Shown one piece after another: positions 36,915-50,600 of a stretch of DNA of 64,000 nucleotides. A program made the translations under genes and the position numbers. Location of the stretch: the NCBI GenBank assembly GCA_038501625.1, contig JAZAYU010000942.1:54014-118013 (forward strand). The letters run 5' to 3'. Each line of letters begins with the position of its first letter. Within the stretch, counting starts at the first letter, position 1. The notes under the pieces were generated by a model that saw nothing but the letters and a program-made list of their open reading frames with translations, did not search any database and was not told where the DNA came from. The stretch is from Corbicula japonica. Taxonomy: Eukaryota; Mollusca; Bivalvia; Venerida; Cyrenidae.

Positions 36915-39529
36915 ATGATGCAGACGCAAAACTGTTTCATGATATTTCTGATGTTAAGTTTTAAAATACAAGAAGCAAATTGTGCAAACTATTTCAGAAA
37001 ATGGATACGGTGGCAAACGACGGACGTTACATTTGGTACAGCTGTAGTCCAGAAAGGATCTCTTAGTCTGCCAATGTGTCTGAGAAGATGTGAGGATACT
37101 CCGGATTGCGTCTCGGCACATGTGAATAAAGTTAGCTTAATCTGCGAGCTGTCAACCTATTATCCTCCTCACAATACGCTAGCAGCTGTTCCACGGACAG
37201 GGTAGACGGTTTATTACAGAGGTATATTTTAGTTACATGTACCTAGATGATATAACTTCACATTAGAGCAAAAACAGTATATTAAGTACCTTCAAAATAA
37301 GGAGTTATAGATGGCGATAATTCAATATAATATAGTTGTCGAAATATTTCAAATCGATTCCCCAAAATGTAACAAGCCACGTATTCAAACTTTAAAAACA
37401 CAATTTATACGGGTTTATGGTAAAAAAAGTAAATACTGATCAAATGTAGATAAATGTTTGACATTTTCCGTACCAAATATTTTTAAACATTTTTTGGAGC
37501 TTGTGAAGGTACTTTTTTTGTTTTAAACGGCGTTGCATCTCAATACCGATTCAATGGAAAAAACGGTTTGACATGTTTTTCCACACCAAATATTCCTTAA
37601 TAGAACATTTCATATTCGAAGCTTGGACAGGGACTTTTTGTTTTAATAAGTCTTTACGTTCACCTCGTTGGGATCGATGCTGCATGGAATCTGGTTCCAT
37701 CGTATTTTTGTTCCCATTTTTCCATGTTTCCATTTTGGAACAACACGATAACACGATCTGAATGAACCTAAAACTGACAACATACTTAAAAAGTCTCCCC
37801 GTATATATAGTCATTCCTGTTATCAATAAAATTACCCGTTACTGATGTCATGCAGTGATGGTAATTTATATCAGATCTATCCTATCAACCTTTTTTTAGG
37901 AGGGTGGGGGTATCCCGGTTAGCTCAGTTGCTTGCGTTGTCGGAATTGCAGGGCTAGGCGCTCCCATGTAGAGGAATTATCATTTTATATAACACAGTGT
38001 AACTCACATTTTAAGGTCTAAGACAAGTCAAAGGCATCAGAGCTTGGATGACTTCCGTCTGGTCTGATTGTTCTGCAAAGAACGCGATAGACGACAAAAT
38101 TGTCGAGGATTTCAATTATCCGGGATGCATATGTACGGGTTCGAGCAGCGAGAATTCTTCTTGGATCATGGAGTTTGATTTTCCTGGCACAGTTATGATG
38201 GTCACCCCTTACCTTCGATTGGATCCAGGACAAGGTAAGTTTATATAATTGTATTAAATATTTTCTTTTTCGCTGCTGCGTAGCTGTAAGTTTTAATAAA
38301 CTCACTTGATGCTAATTTCTAATCATGCGGAATTTTAATCATCGTGGGTGACTGCATGTAGGCATATTTGAACTATCTTTTTATTTGGGATACGTATGAT
38401 CTGAACTGTATAGGTCTCTTGGATGGTCTGCTAGGCGCTGCCGCCTTACTCGTATTTCCATAGCGTTGGGATTAACGGTACAGGTCTTTGCTGAACTGTT
38501 TCCTACAAGGTACATGAAATGAACAAAATAAACGAGATAACTCAGAGAAAATGTATGAAGTATAATACTAACCTTGATTGGAGAAGAATTTCGTGATAAA
38601 CAAAGCTTGTTGCAAAAGAAGATTTACTTTGCGTGCTAAGCAATGCAAAAAAAAACCAATAAATATTTAACTTGAGTGTGAATATTAATGCTATCAGAAT
38701 AGACGAATAGACATAAAGCTTATGAATATTGAATCTAATTGCATAATCATGATTTTTGTGAAAGAAACAAAAGCGGTGTTAAAGTAATTTGATATTTTAA
38801 GTGATTCTGCTGATTTTATGTTTGATTTGTTAAATTCCTATTAATACCATACAATTCCTTCATCAATATTATCAACCAAATACTTTTAAAACACCACGCG
38901 GACTATGGATCTCTTTTTAAATACTGTTAGTATTGATTGTATTAAGCTGCCACATATTGTCTATAACAAGTCATGGGTATTATTTGGAAGTACCAGGACA
39001 TATAAAATATACCAGTCACTGACCTATTGTAACTGTTTTAGACCTGTTTTTAAACATTTTTTCATTACAAGCCACCATTTTTCAGTTTAAAGAAATATAC
39101 ATTTTATTTTTCAGCAGCTCTAGTGTTTTATAGGAACTAACAATAAAATTAATTAACTTAAAGGTGTTTTCAGATATAGATTAGGTACAGTTTAAGTTTA
39201 ACATCTCTCATAATAATTAACCTGGCTAGTACTGTTAAACATGGTAAAGAACTAGAGGTTATTATCGCTTTCTCTTTTAGAGTATAGTTTTCCATTTTAC
39301 AGTATGGAGAAACACGAACTTCCGGTTCTTGGTTTACAACTCATACGACGATGCAATGAATGGTGTAGCCGGCACCCTATGTACCGAGTACACCGGAGCG
39401 GTCATAACGTCCCTCACAAGCTTCATGTGCGGACAACAGCCCTACGGAGGAGCTCTGAAACTACAGCATTTCCTGGCCAGAAGTGAATCTTTTCTTCAGT
39501 TCTGTGAGATAAAAGTTTACGTTGTTTAA
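36915..39529 (+). pseudogene. PAN/F-type-lectin-like gene, copy 2, with premature stop
   Basis: Three exons mirror copy 1 exactly in length and phase: 36915-37221 (307 nt), 38016-38234 (219 nt) and 39303-39529 (227 nt). Splice sites, signal peptide and all cysteines are kept. Codon 97 is TAG (37203-37205) where copy 1 has TGG (Trp), five codons before the exon-1 donor. A normal mRNA would make a PAN-only fragment of 96 residues or be degraded. Other changes are few and mostly conservative (for example Ala to Gly before CICTG), so inactivation is recent, or this is a segregating or assembly-level difference. An in-frame upstream ATG at 36885 is not shared with copy 1, so ATG36915 is preferred. 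Confidence 0.75.
37912..37975 (+). repeat. tRNA-derived SINE-like sequence, copy 2, B box deleted
   Basis: It keeps TTAGCTCAGTTGC (A box) but about 30 bp are missing between GGGCTAGGCGC and TCCCATGTAG, removing the B box seen at 9680-9690. Confidence 0.5.
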
Positions 39530-40107
39530 GTTTTTAACTGAACAGCTACGGGGGTAGAAAAGTGTTTTTTTCCCATATTTGCGATGCTTACATTTTGGAC
39601 AATTTTAAATAACATCATTCTATATACATATATTTTTAAAATTTTAAACGGATATCATGGAATACCTAGTAAATTAGACAAACTGTCTATTTTTACCATA
39701 TAAGAGAGATTGTAAAGCTATACAGTTTACCTTGACGGTCGTGTTTTCTAGATTGCCAAGAAGGTAATGTATCTTTCATAGAGTATTTCTAGACTTGAGA
39801 AATATTGAGAAACTACTATTTTTATCACACTTCCTACTACAAAAATTTGAAAGTTGTATCACTCAATGATGAGCAAAACTTATTGGTTCACTTGTTTTTG
39901 GATATTGTTCGATCACCCCTAGGATATTCATCTTGGCTTTCAACATTTCTCTGTGATATGCAGGATATGTATTTTAAGATCCCTTGTAAAAATTCTATTC
40001 TGTTCAGTTCCACCTATTGTTTTCTCGTTTAGGGCAAATCCATTCTTTCATTTAGGGACCAGACGCCGTTGAATAGAGCAGATATTCGATCTGAAAATGG
40101 TTCAGTG

Positions 40108-40285
40108 TTCACCATCACAATGCATACCATTTCTGAGATGGATCTAAATTGTACTGATAACTTGTATAAATATTGAGTTGTGCTCGACCCGTGGCTAACA
40201 GGCTTAATAAATCTGAGCCTTCAACATGTTCATGTTTTTTGTATTCGATGGCTTTCAAAGTTTTCTTTTCATCCATTTGTATAAT
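40108..40285 (-). repeat. Short interspersed repeat, - strand copy
   Basis: Same family as 27091-27297, with an internal deletion between TGGCTAACAGGC and the GAGCCTTCAACATG stretch. Confidence 0.5.
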
Positions 40286-41117
40286 ATTCACTACATGTTG
40301 CGTACGTCCTTTGTATCTTTAAATGTTTGAGAATGTAGTAGTATACTTTAAGAATTACAACTCGAAGACGTTGCATTATGATGATGCAGAAAACAGACTA
40401 ATATCAATTTTTGTTTAGCTTGAATATTTATAGTATGTCATTTAATATTATCGAAATCCCCTTAGATATTTTAATCTGTTCATTCAGTGAAAGCCCCATA
40501 TTAAGCACAAATCTGAAACTGGGCTACACTAGTTGTAGTGTAGGTCTCTTAAATTTAGGAAAAAATAGTGAAAACATTGAAATAGGGGTGTTGTAAGTAC
40601 TGAAATTTAATTTCGGGGTGGTATTTATTGACGGGTTGTACTGTTATAGTACTATTTATTTGATTTAGCTGTGTTTACGGGCATATTATTATTAAATGAT
40701 GTCATTTGATTCGTTATTTTTCATTTCCAGTAAAATGTAGATTTACTTTCTTTGCGTTAATATATTAAATATCAAAACATTTTTACTAAATGAGTTCAAA
40801 ATTTCAGAAGATGTATTTCAATATCATAATGTAGCAAGTTCTCTATATAAGCGTAGCATTTTATGATAAACGCAAAATAGTAACATTTCATGTCGCTACA
40901 TAAATGCATTTCTTTTTAAATGTTAAAGTGTTCCTATCACCATGTTACTATGATTATTGTATTGTATTAATGTTTAAAACACTATTTATAAAGGTTTTGT
41001 TTCTATTATTTCGTTACCTTTATAAAGTTAAAATCTGAGTGTTAGTTTTCTTGTGTGGCAATAAAGTTTCCCCCCATCGATGCGTTAGATTATTATGTTT
41101 TTATACATTGTATATTG

Positions 41118-41260
41118 AATATTAAGTTACTGTCTTACAAAGCTTGAATTTATTAGGCGAGTTGGAGAAAAATATACAGGACGAGGCTCTGCCGAGCCCT
41201 GTATACTTTTCGGTGACGAGCCTAATAAATTCAAGCTTGGTAAGACAGTAACTTAATATT
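41118..41260. repeat. 143-bp palindrome
   Basis: AATATTAAGTTACTGTCTTAC at the left returns as GTAAGACAGTAACTTAATATT at the right; arms continue through AAGCTTGAATTTATTAGGC and even the centre (ATACAGG...CCTGTAT) pairs. It could extrude as a cruciform. It is missing at the paralogous site near 12690. Confidence 0.7.
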
Positions 41261-41262
41261 AT

Positions 41263-42200
41263 ATTTATCCTACCACCACTACCTATTTTTCTCTTTTCTT
41301 TTCACTTGAAAGTGATTTTTCCTTGATTTTGATGAACATCTGTTGTTGGCGTATGAATACATCTGTCCTGGAGACGAATTCTGTACGAATTCGGCCATTT
41401 TGTTTAAATTGTTTTCACTTTTATAATGTGTAGAGAATACTGAAATATCAAAGAAATATGAGGGGTGTCTTTAAGAATTTGAAACAAAAATAATTTTGCA
41501 AAAACCATTGGGAACAGTCGACAAACCTGTCATCATAAACAGCGGGTTTACGGGTCGTAGGCTTCCAACATGTCCAATGTGCAACATCCAGTTTCTACTT
41601 TTTCCAGCTGACTAGCCTACTTGAAAAAAGCTAGTCTCTGTATTTCCTTGTCCAAAAGAATAGTCTTTATTTTTTCCGTTCTTCAGTCAGTTGAAATTTA
41701 ACACCAGCAACAAAGCCATTTCAGTTTTTATTTCGAAACCGAAATGGCCTAGACGCAGGCATTGAATCGGGATTTCTTTTCTTCAAGCATATAAATCCAT
41801 CAGCACAGAAAAAGCAAAAATTTAAACACATTTTAGTCTAATCCAATCCAAAAATATGTCCGAAATTGATTACACACTTGTCATGCCGGAAGGAATGTTG
41901 ATCTCGAAAATGACGTCAGTTTTAATTAGAGCGGCTCCTGTTTCAAGCGGATTATAATACTAGACTCTCTCGTAGTACAAATGGGACTCTCTCGTAGTGC
42001 AAATGGTTCCTTCTCTGTTTGGGAACTTGCAAAAAGAGTAGCATTAGTTCCAGGTCAAGTTTTAGCAAGTATTTTGTGTAGCGGAAAACTAGGTAAAAAG
42101 TAGTTCCGGACCTGCCTAATAAAGCTTGGGTGCCGTATAAACGTCAAGTTTATTAGACAGGCTGATTTTCGCGAAAAAAATAGGTAGTGGTAGGATAAAA
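41263..42200. mobile_element. 0.94-kb element with short inverted ends
   Basis: TTTATCCTACCACCACTACC at the left pairs with GGTAGTGGTAGGATAAA at 42183-42199. It abuts the 143-bp palindrome, and both together are absent from module 1, so they may be one insertion. CTCTCGTAGT(A/G)CAAATGG is repeated in tandem near 41966-42006. No coding frame recognised. Confidence 0.45.
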
Positions 42201-44698
42201 AAGTAGAGCAACAACTGTTAACAAAAAAACTTTGAAAAAGTCGTATCATTGTGATGGTTCTTAATTTCGGGTGATCTGTATAAGGGGTGTTTTGTACTAT
42301 TCATTTCTTTTAGCAGATCCCTTACTAGAGAGTATTATTGATTTATAAATCAAATTTGCGTACAGGTATTATAAAAGAAAAAGAATTTGCTACAGTTAAA
42401 TTGTTGTACAAATAACAGCGTTGACCTCACATAGAGATTGTAATAACGACAGTGAAGACATTGGTGAAAAAATACTTTTCATTCAATAGGATCATCGTCG
42501 TTTGCAGACGTTTCATTTTATCGTCCGAAAAACACAATTAAATAAAAGGCTGTCGTCTTTGTCGATAATATCTGTAGACGTGTCATGTTTAAAAAAACAA
42601 CAAACAAACAAAAAACAAATAAACAAACAAAACAACAAACAAACAAACAAAACAATCAAAGATTCACCAGTCATACTATTTTGCTTGATATTTGTCTACT
42701 TCATTTTGCTTTTACTAAACATTCTGTACCAACCACCATAAACAAAAATGAAGACCATTAATAAACTCAAGCATCCCCATTTCAGCCAATCAGATACTTG
42801 AGATTTGAGACAGGTCATAATTCTTAATTTTATTATCTTGGACACAGAACTCCGGAAATATGTAATTACAATTTGAAAAAAAAGAATGGTTCTACTGTAA
42901 TAGTAACCTGATGCAGCAACCACCTTTATTTAACAGCAGCTTTGAAAATGTCCTAAACTGACATTTTGTTCTTCTCTACCTTTCCTAAACAGCCACCTGT
43001 ATTTAGTAGCCACTTTTTGTCATTCCCTTTCGGGGGGGGGGGGGGGGGGCTTCCTAATACAAGTTTTACTGTTTATGTATTCTGATTCTATTGACCAAAT
43101 TTAAAGAAGATTAGGAATGCGCTTCAGAAGATGTCATACTTAATATTACATGCGCTTTTCTGATTTTTTCTCGGCTGTCGGTTGCTGAAACATTTTTAAA
43201 CTTGGCCAACGAAAGATAAACGATTTGCTTGAAAGGAATCATCGGAAATTTTGAATGTCTTTGTAAATTCAGTCTTTGCTGGCATAAGGAATGCATTTTC
43301 CCCGGTTAAATGTGTTTTCTCTGTCCAATGCTCTTTTTCAGCGCATAAAACCTGTTATGAATGTCAGTAAACCCAAAATGAAAGTCTGAACCTGTTCTAC
43401 AGAGTTAAACATTTAGGTTTAATTTGCATCAATATTATCAAAAAATTATTAAAACTCCCGTAAGAGTAGACACTTTCTAAACATATACTGAATAATGCAA
43501 ATGAAGCGGGAACTTTGTCCGTAAGCTTTGACGGTGGTACTTAAAATGCATCAATAATAAATAAATTAAAGTTTAATGTCAAAACGTTTCAGTCGTTATC
43601 AAGAGGCGCCATCGACTATTACGTAAAATCATCCATCGCAAAATTTGTGAATATCAATAATATTTGTACCAAGGGTGTAAAAGTAAAGTGCTTGATATTA
43701 GCATCCTCTTAAACCTTTTAAAGAGCCATCACTATCCCAACAACTTAGATAAGATAATTATGAACTGATAAAAAGTCGTTGCCCTTTGTTATTACAAAAA
43801 AAAACGATATTGCTTGCCACGTCTGCTGAAACTATCAAAGCTCCATAAAAACACTTACTGCTGCAATCTATAGCAATAATATAATGAATTCAGTATCTAT
43901 ACCGTTTCGATTGGTGAACGTATAATGTTAGATGGAAACTTCGCCGAAAAAACTGGAAACTGCAACGTCAGGGAAAAACAAATTTCCAAGATACAGGATA
44001 ACTCTTTTGTAAAAACTAAAAAAATATGCATTTTAATGTAAATAAACTTACATGTGGTCGTGTTAAAAATTTAACATTATTTCGATAAAAATAGTTCTCA
44101 AAAACAATATTTTATTTAATAGACTAATTTATTGTAAATGAAACAACTCATAATCATGGTTGGCCAGAAAGAAATGTGTTTGAGACGCTTTATTATTATC
44201 TTAATAAATAAATATTATTGTAAATGTCACAATTTTCTGCAAATAAAACAAACATTGAAGTCCCTATTTGTTATATATAACGAGGCGATTTGTATTTCTT
44301 TTACGTAAATTAAACTGTATATCACACGGGCCCCAACTCTTGCAACTTGATTTAGAATAAAAGAGAAATTTGTAAAAAAAAGAAAAAAGAAAGAGACAAA
44401 TAGTCATAATTTGAACGTTGTTTTACTACTTGGATCTGTACTAAACACATATATCAAATAACTTTGTGATAATTGACTTAGGTCCAAACTGAGAATCGAA
44501 TCCGAACGGCGGCAGACATAGATACATGCAATTTCATTATTAGGCCTTTTAAATGCCCCATATATTGATTGATAAAACTGCAGTTACAAATAACACACAT
44601 CTAGGTCAGTAGGATGGATATATTTAGCATTTTCAACTTCGCTAATGCGTATTTTGAAACTTCATATTTTTCTTTCGTTTTGAAGATAATGTTGAGAG

Positions 44699-47600
44699 AT
44701 GGAATTTGTAAGTAGCTTTTTCTGTATTTTAGTTTTACTTAATTAACTTCCTAAAGTTATATTTTAAAAGTTTCCGTTGTTTAAAAACTTGGGTTACTTT
44801 ATATGTTATTTATTAGCAAATCATGTTCTACCCCAGTGGGCATTCAACGTTTATTAAACGTTGAAAAGAGGTTGAAATTTGGTTGCAACGTTGAACAACT
44901 ACAATGCAACGTTCTTTCAACGTCAATTTTTCAACGTTGAAATTTAGTTGAAGTCCGACGTTATATCAACGTTGAAAATTGTCACATTTACAGTTGCAAC
45001 TTATGTTAATGTTGCATAAACGTTGAACTACGGTCGACCTTATGCCATTAAAAATAGATTTCATTATGAGAGCTATTTTCGTATAGTTAGCAGGGGCATA
45101 GCTAGCCCCTATTCATGTGGATTCATACTTGGGCGGATGGGCAGGGGGGGGGTGGGGGGGACACGCCCTACACCCCGATTTTTTTATAACAATGGTGCAA
45201 TCAGGTGCATTTCTGATATGATTCATGTGGATTCAGCGGTGTACACGCGTATAGGCAGCTACGCGCCAGTTTATGAAGAAAAAAATGCTTCGTGACGAAA
45301 AACAGAAAAACACGAGGTTTGAATATTTGTAATTTCCCGCTGACCGGAAATGATGCGCGCGCAACATCAACAACCAAACAATTTAAAATGGATAGAAACA
45401 CAGGGAATCGGCACATAGCTTTTTTTTCTAATCCTTCCAATCTATGTTATAATAATATAGATTGGAAGGATTAGAAAAAAAACTATGTGCCGATTCCCTG
45501 TGGATAGAAAAAGTAACTCTATTACGATTTATTTTCCGAATTTCTAGTGAATATCGAAGGAAGTTTAACTTGGTAAGAAATAATATATATTTGTATCTAT
45601 GTTTTTGCATCTGTGTTGAGTTAACAATATGAATTAACCATTAAAATTGTAGAGAGTTCGATATTTGGAAGTCTACAATTCTGGCCCTGCAATTTGGTAA
45701 TTTTAGACTTGATTATGAACGATTTCAATCAGTTTCGTACTCAAAAATATTCGGAACTAATATTTTGAGTGATGTTTGAATGTTTCTGTTTTTTTTTATT
45801 TGTGGTTTATTACGTGTGAGTTTTTGTTTGGGCTGTCAATATTGATATAGGAGCGTGTTAAAATCTGGTTTTAAAAGAACTAATAATTATGAGATTGAGC
45901 AGCCGTTACTCCCAACAATCTTGACCTGATCAATTTCGGGCATAAAAGTGTATGATAAAACTCAGCTGGTGCTAGCTGATTATTGTGACATGAAAGTTTA
46001 TAGTCTTGCTATGAAATAGCTTGTTCTTACTTAAAAATGAAAATAAATCAGTTTCTAAGAAAACAATCCAACTGTTTTTCATACCCAAATGAAAACCATC
46101 AAGTAAAGGAAATTATTGTGCTCAGTCCAATAAATTGTGAGCGGTTCTCTCTGTAGGCTGTAGCCACGCCTCTTAAAGTAATACGTCACACTGTGTACCA
46201 TCAGAAATTAATATTCGATAATGTATAAGACTTCAATGTAGAAATAGATGAAAAGGGAACTTAGAAAGCCACCGAACATGAAAAATAAAAATATTGCAGG
46301 CTCGGTTAATAGATTAAGCCTGTTCAAGAGTACCAAGTTGAAATGTAAATATTTGTAAATATGACTCAAACACTAAATGATTACTCTTTCAAATATGTTG
46401 TTGGGGAAAGCAAGTAAAAGGTGTGCTGTATTATATTTGATTTAGTATGAAATAGATTGGTTTAAAATGTGTTGAAATTTCAGATCATGAGTGATAAACA
46501 GTGGTCACAAGCAGTTTGGCTTGAGGGAGAAACAGAGCAGGGAAGGGTCATTCCTTCACAGTAGATCAGAGGCAACATTGTGTTTTGGCCATGTTATCTT
46601 CACGTTTCACGGGCCATGCGGGAAATGAGACTTCCAGATGAAACTGGGTTCAGTTCGATGTTGTCAAGGTAAAATAAATATTTTCACTCCATTTCTAGAT
46701 GACTTCTCAGCTGTTTTTTTCGGTCGATTTTATAGCCGATTTTGGGTCATGTACCCAATGGCAAAACATATACTTTTTTCCCGATTAGAGAAAAAAATTC
46801 CCAATTGAATCAATACAAAAATGTGTGACCTCTGTCATTTCATTAATAAAACATTTTAAGTTGTTAGTTAATAAGTCATATTGTTCCTTTAATCCCGAAA
46901 TTATTGATAATTATTGATAATAATTAAATATGTGTAAAACTTTATTCCTTAATTATGGAAAAAAAATTCCCATTTTCTGGCAAAACAATGTAAAGTTTCT
47001 CAATTCCCGGGGTATAGGTTATGTCCCCAAAAAAAACAACCTGCTACTGATCAGATTTACCCGTAGTTACAAATATCGAAATCATGAAGAAACATGTATC
47101 TCTAGTGATCCATTTTATGATATTAATTAAAAGAATGCAAAAAACAGAATGAGTCACTAAATTCAGCATTGCTCCAGCAGTCTATTCTTGTGTTTGTTAT
47201 TTTCTAGAACACTACACAACCGAGTCATTGTAAGGATGAACCTGAGTGGCAGAAAGGAGAAATGTGCATTTGGAAACAATAAACTATACCATATTAGGTA
47301 AAATTTTTATGATACCCTTGTATATATCAAGATTAAAGAATTAACATGGAAGGATAAAAACATATTGAACATTGTTATAAAATGTTATAAAAAAAGGCAG
47401 AATATATAAAAATGGTATTTTATATGGTATTTCTAACAAGTAAAAGTTCAGGTAATTTATTTTGGGGAAAAAAGTCAATGTTAATACTCGCAGCATTAAT
47501 CACAGGAATGTTAAGGCATCGCCACACTCCTCCCAATCCTATTCATCGATAAAATAAAAATCATCAAATCTCAGTAATGACAAAATGCCATTCAATGAAA

Positions 47601-50600
47601 TTTTGCACAAATAAAGGTTACTAATGTATCTTTATTTTGCATACAGTAAGACAAAATAGAAAAGTAAAGAAACAAAGCTTGACCTAAAAATTCCTTGAAT
47701 TCTATTTACATAAATTCACAAAAACTAGGCGATGCAGAACATAACTTCAAATTCCCTCGTGAGCGCAATGATACTGTCAAGAAAATGTTGTGTACTTTGT
47801 AAAAAACGTTCAACTATTAAAAGAGAAATCAGTGATTGTCATCCGTTTACGCGACCAGGAAATTGAAGGTCAAACACACTTTTACTAATATCTCGTAAAG
47901 TTTACATAAGTAAATCATGAGGACACAATAAATTGTTGTCAGTATCATATTACTCATGCGGGCATTTAAAATGATGTTTTGTGTTCTTTAGTTTTTGTGA
48001 ATTTATGTAAATAGAAGTTGAGGAAATTTTTAGATCTTGCTATTTTTCTTTACTTTTCTAATATGTCTTACCATCTGTAAAATAAAGATACATTAATAAC
48101 ATACACTTGTGCAAAGTTTCATTTAACAGCATTTTGCCGTTATTGAGATTTTGATAATTTTCTTTTTATTGATGAATAGAATTGGGAGGAGTGTGGCAGG
48201 CCCTTAAAGCATTACGGTCTAGACTTGGTGTGAAGAAATGTGAGAATATATAAGAAATGTGCAAGGACCTATAGAGTGTTAAGTTTACTAAATTACTTGA
48301 ATTTTGATGTAAAGTTAAAACCAACCGTCAACCTTTCCAGATATTCAAAGCATTCCACTTTTGACAACTATAAACATAATTTAATAAATGACTGTTTGTT
48401 TCAGTTTCATTCGTTGAAAGCCACGCAACAGCTACTGAAAACGAAGTCAGGGATGTAATGTCGAAATACCTGAAATATGCCACAGGGAGAAGGGGAGGAG
48501 GCGGGCGCAAAATTATCCATGAATAATAGTCGATCTCGAGTATTTAGTAAAGCTCTCCATCTGACTCTGAGAGAAGAGAAAGAGAATTTTGTCTGATCTC
48601 CCATCCTTCATGAAAAAGGAACCTGGTAAACTTGCATAGATTACTAAAGTCTTACGATATAAGTCAAAGTGAGAAAAACAATCTAGAGTCGTGGAAAAAG
48701 GTGTGTTATTATTTCTAGAAGTCAGGGACAACAAAGGCAAGCCATGGGTAAGAAGTGATGTTGACAGTGATGAAAAAATACAAATACTTGTAGTATATTA
48801 GTAAGACGAAGACAGACTGTGAATTTCTGTGCACATTTACTAAAGCTTCACTCAAGGGATCTTAGTGATTAGTTATCGCTATCACTTGAAAACAATTACA
48901 TTGTAAAATACAACAATTTGGTGCAGTGTTGAAAATTGCGTTTTTGTTATTCTTGATTTTTCAAGATTTTTATTTTTCAGGATAGACTGTCACTTGTACA
49001 TTTTACATTTGTATTTATAAATAGAAACAGTATCTGTGCAGAAACAGTTATGAAAATATTTTGAACAGATTTTGTCTTTCATTTGCTCTGTACAGAACCA
49101 AAACAAATTATTGTTCTTTGAATCTTTACTATATTTGCATGTAAAAATAAACAATATCTGTGCAAGAACATTTTCGAAACTGCCTCGCAAAGTCTTTATC
49201 TTCTCTTTGCTTTGTTCAGAACAAAGGCTTATTTTTGTTTTCAACTTAACTAGCACTTATTAAAGATATATTGTATCTTAAATTTTCAACTTAAGAAAGT
49301 CAGTTTAATAAAATTTAAAACTTAATATAAAACAGAATTGGTAATAATAATAATTGTTATTGTTGCTTTTGTTTTATTTAAAGTTATATATATTTCAATA
49401 CTTTTAAATCATATTGGTAAATAATGAAATATCTTATGTAAAAACAACAGCACAACGTTTAAAACAACACCAACAAAACAAGAATTTTATGGATATGGAT
49501 TTTCTGTAAAAAAAAAAAATATTTTTAATTTGTTGTTTTTGTTATTTCAGATTCTTTAATATCTTACATTACCAAAATATCTTCACTTTATACATTGTTT
49601 ATAGTTTAACTGAATAACATGAAGAGTTTAACTGAATAACATGAAGAAAATTAAGCAAATACTTACACATTCAATTTATAATAATTAGATATTTTGTTTT
49701 GTGTTCCATCTCACAATGTATTTATGTTTTATAAAATGTTAAGAGTTGCATGACTACAGCTGTTCTATTAGTAAGCCAAAGGGTATAAGGCTGAAGTGCT
49801 AATAAAGGTTGTTATTGTCATAAAGAGTTATATAAAGTTCATCTACAAAATTGTATTTCAACCTGATTATTGTTGTTGTTTTTTGATACTGAATTATGTG
49901 AGTTATCATCAATATTATTTTTAGTGTTATCATTGTTGAAATATATCAACTGCAAAAAACAAAGACATCAGTGATCAGAATGTTAACTCCTGTACACTAA
50001 TTTTTCTAGTTATGCGGCTTCCAAATGCAAATTTTACATGAAACTTGTAACCTAAAAAGTTGTAACCTAAAAAGTATGTGTCCTATTCACTTAATAATTA
50101 GAATATATCATCTGCCTGAACAAAGCCGTCTGTGACAACAAGAATGATTTCTCCTGTTTGGCAACTTTTGGATTCGCCGGTTCCAAATGCAACTTTAGGC
50201 AACACATGTTTTCCCTGGAACACCGAATTCTAGTTTTAGTTATAGTAATTATTATTACTATTGCTACTGTTGTCGTTATTATTATCATTTTTATTATAAC
50301 CAAGTTTGTTGTTAATATTTTCATGTTTATATGATAAAAATGTGCATTCCCTCATGTATACTGATTTAGATGTAAATAAATATTTATTATGTTCAATTTT
50401 GTTTTGTACTACCTTATTCCAACCATGGGTAAACCAAACTGCAACCACATAACCATAATTCAACCTAATATCAACGTTGATTTAACTGTCGATTCAACGA
50501 TGATGACAACGTTGATACAACGTTGAAATTTCAACGTCATTTCAACTTTCAAAAACAATAGTTGTTTCAACCAAATTTCAACGTTGAAAAATGACCAAAT

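Larger units (their letters stand above)
39530..44655. other. Intergenic region with repeats, module 2
   Basis: Aligns in patches to 11234-14530. It contains the short interspersed repeat (40108-40285, -), the palindromic insertion 41118-42200, an AAAC-rich tract (about 42596-42655), a mariner-MITE relative (about 42890-43072) and a run of about 18 G near 43026-43048. No exon recognised. Confidence 0.5.

Noticed and set aside
45023..45295. 90-codon frame on the + strand
   Set aside because: Starts in the CAACGTTG terminal array of the 5.8-kb transposon and crosses a G-rich run; no domain.
47205..47280. Middle exon of the DUF4806-type gene in the 5.8-kb transposon
   Set aside because: A TTTTCTAG acceptor is present and one frame is open for a short distance, but the peptide does not resemble the DUF4806 core.
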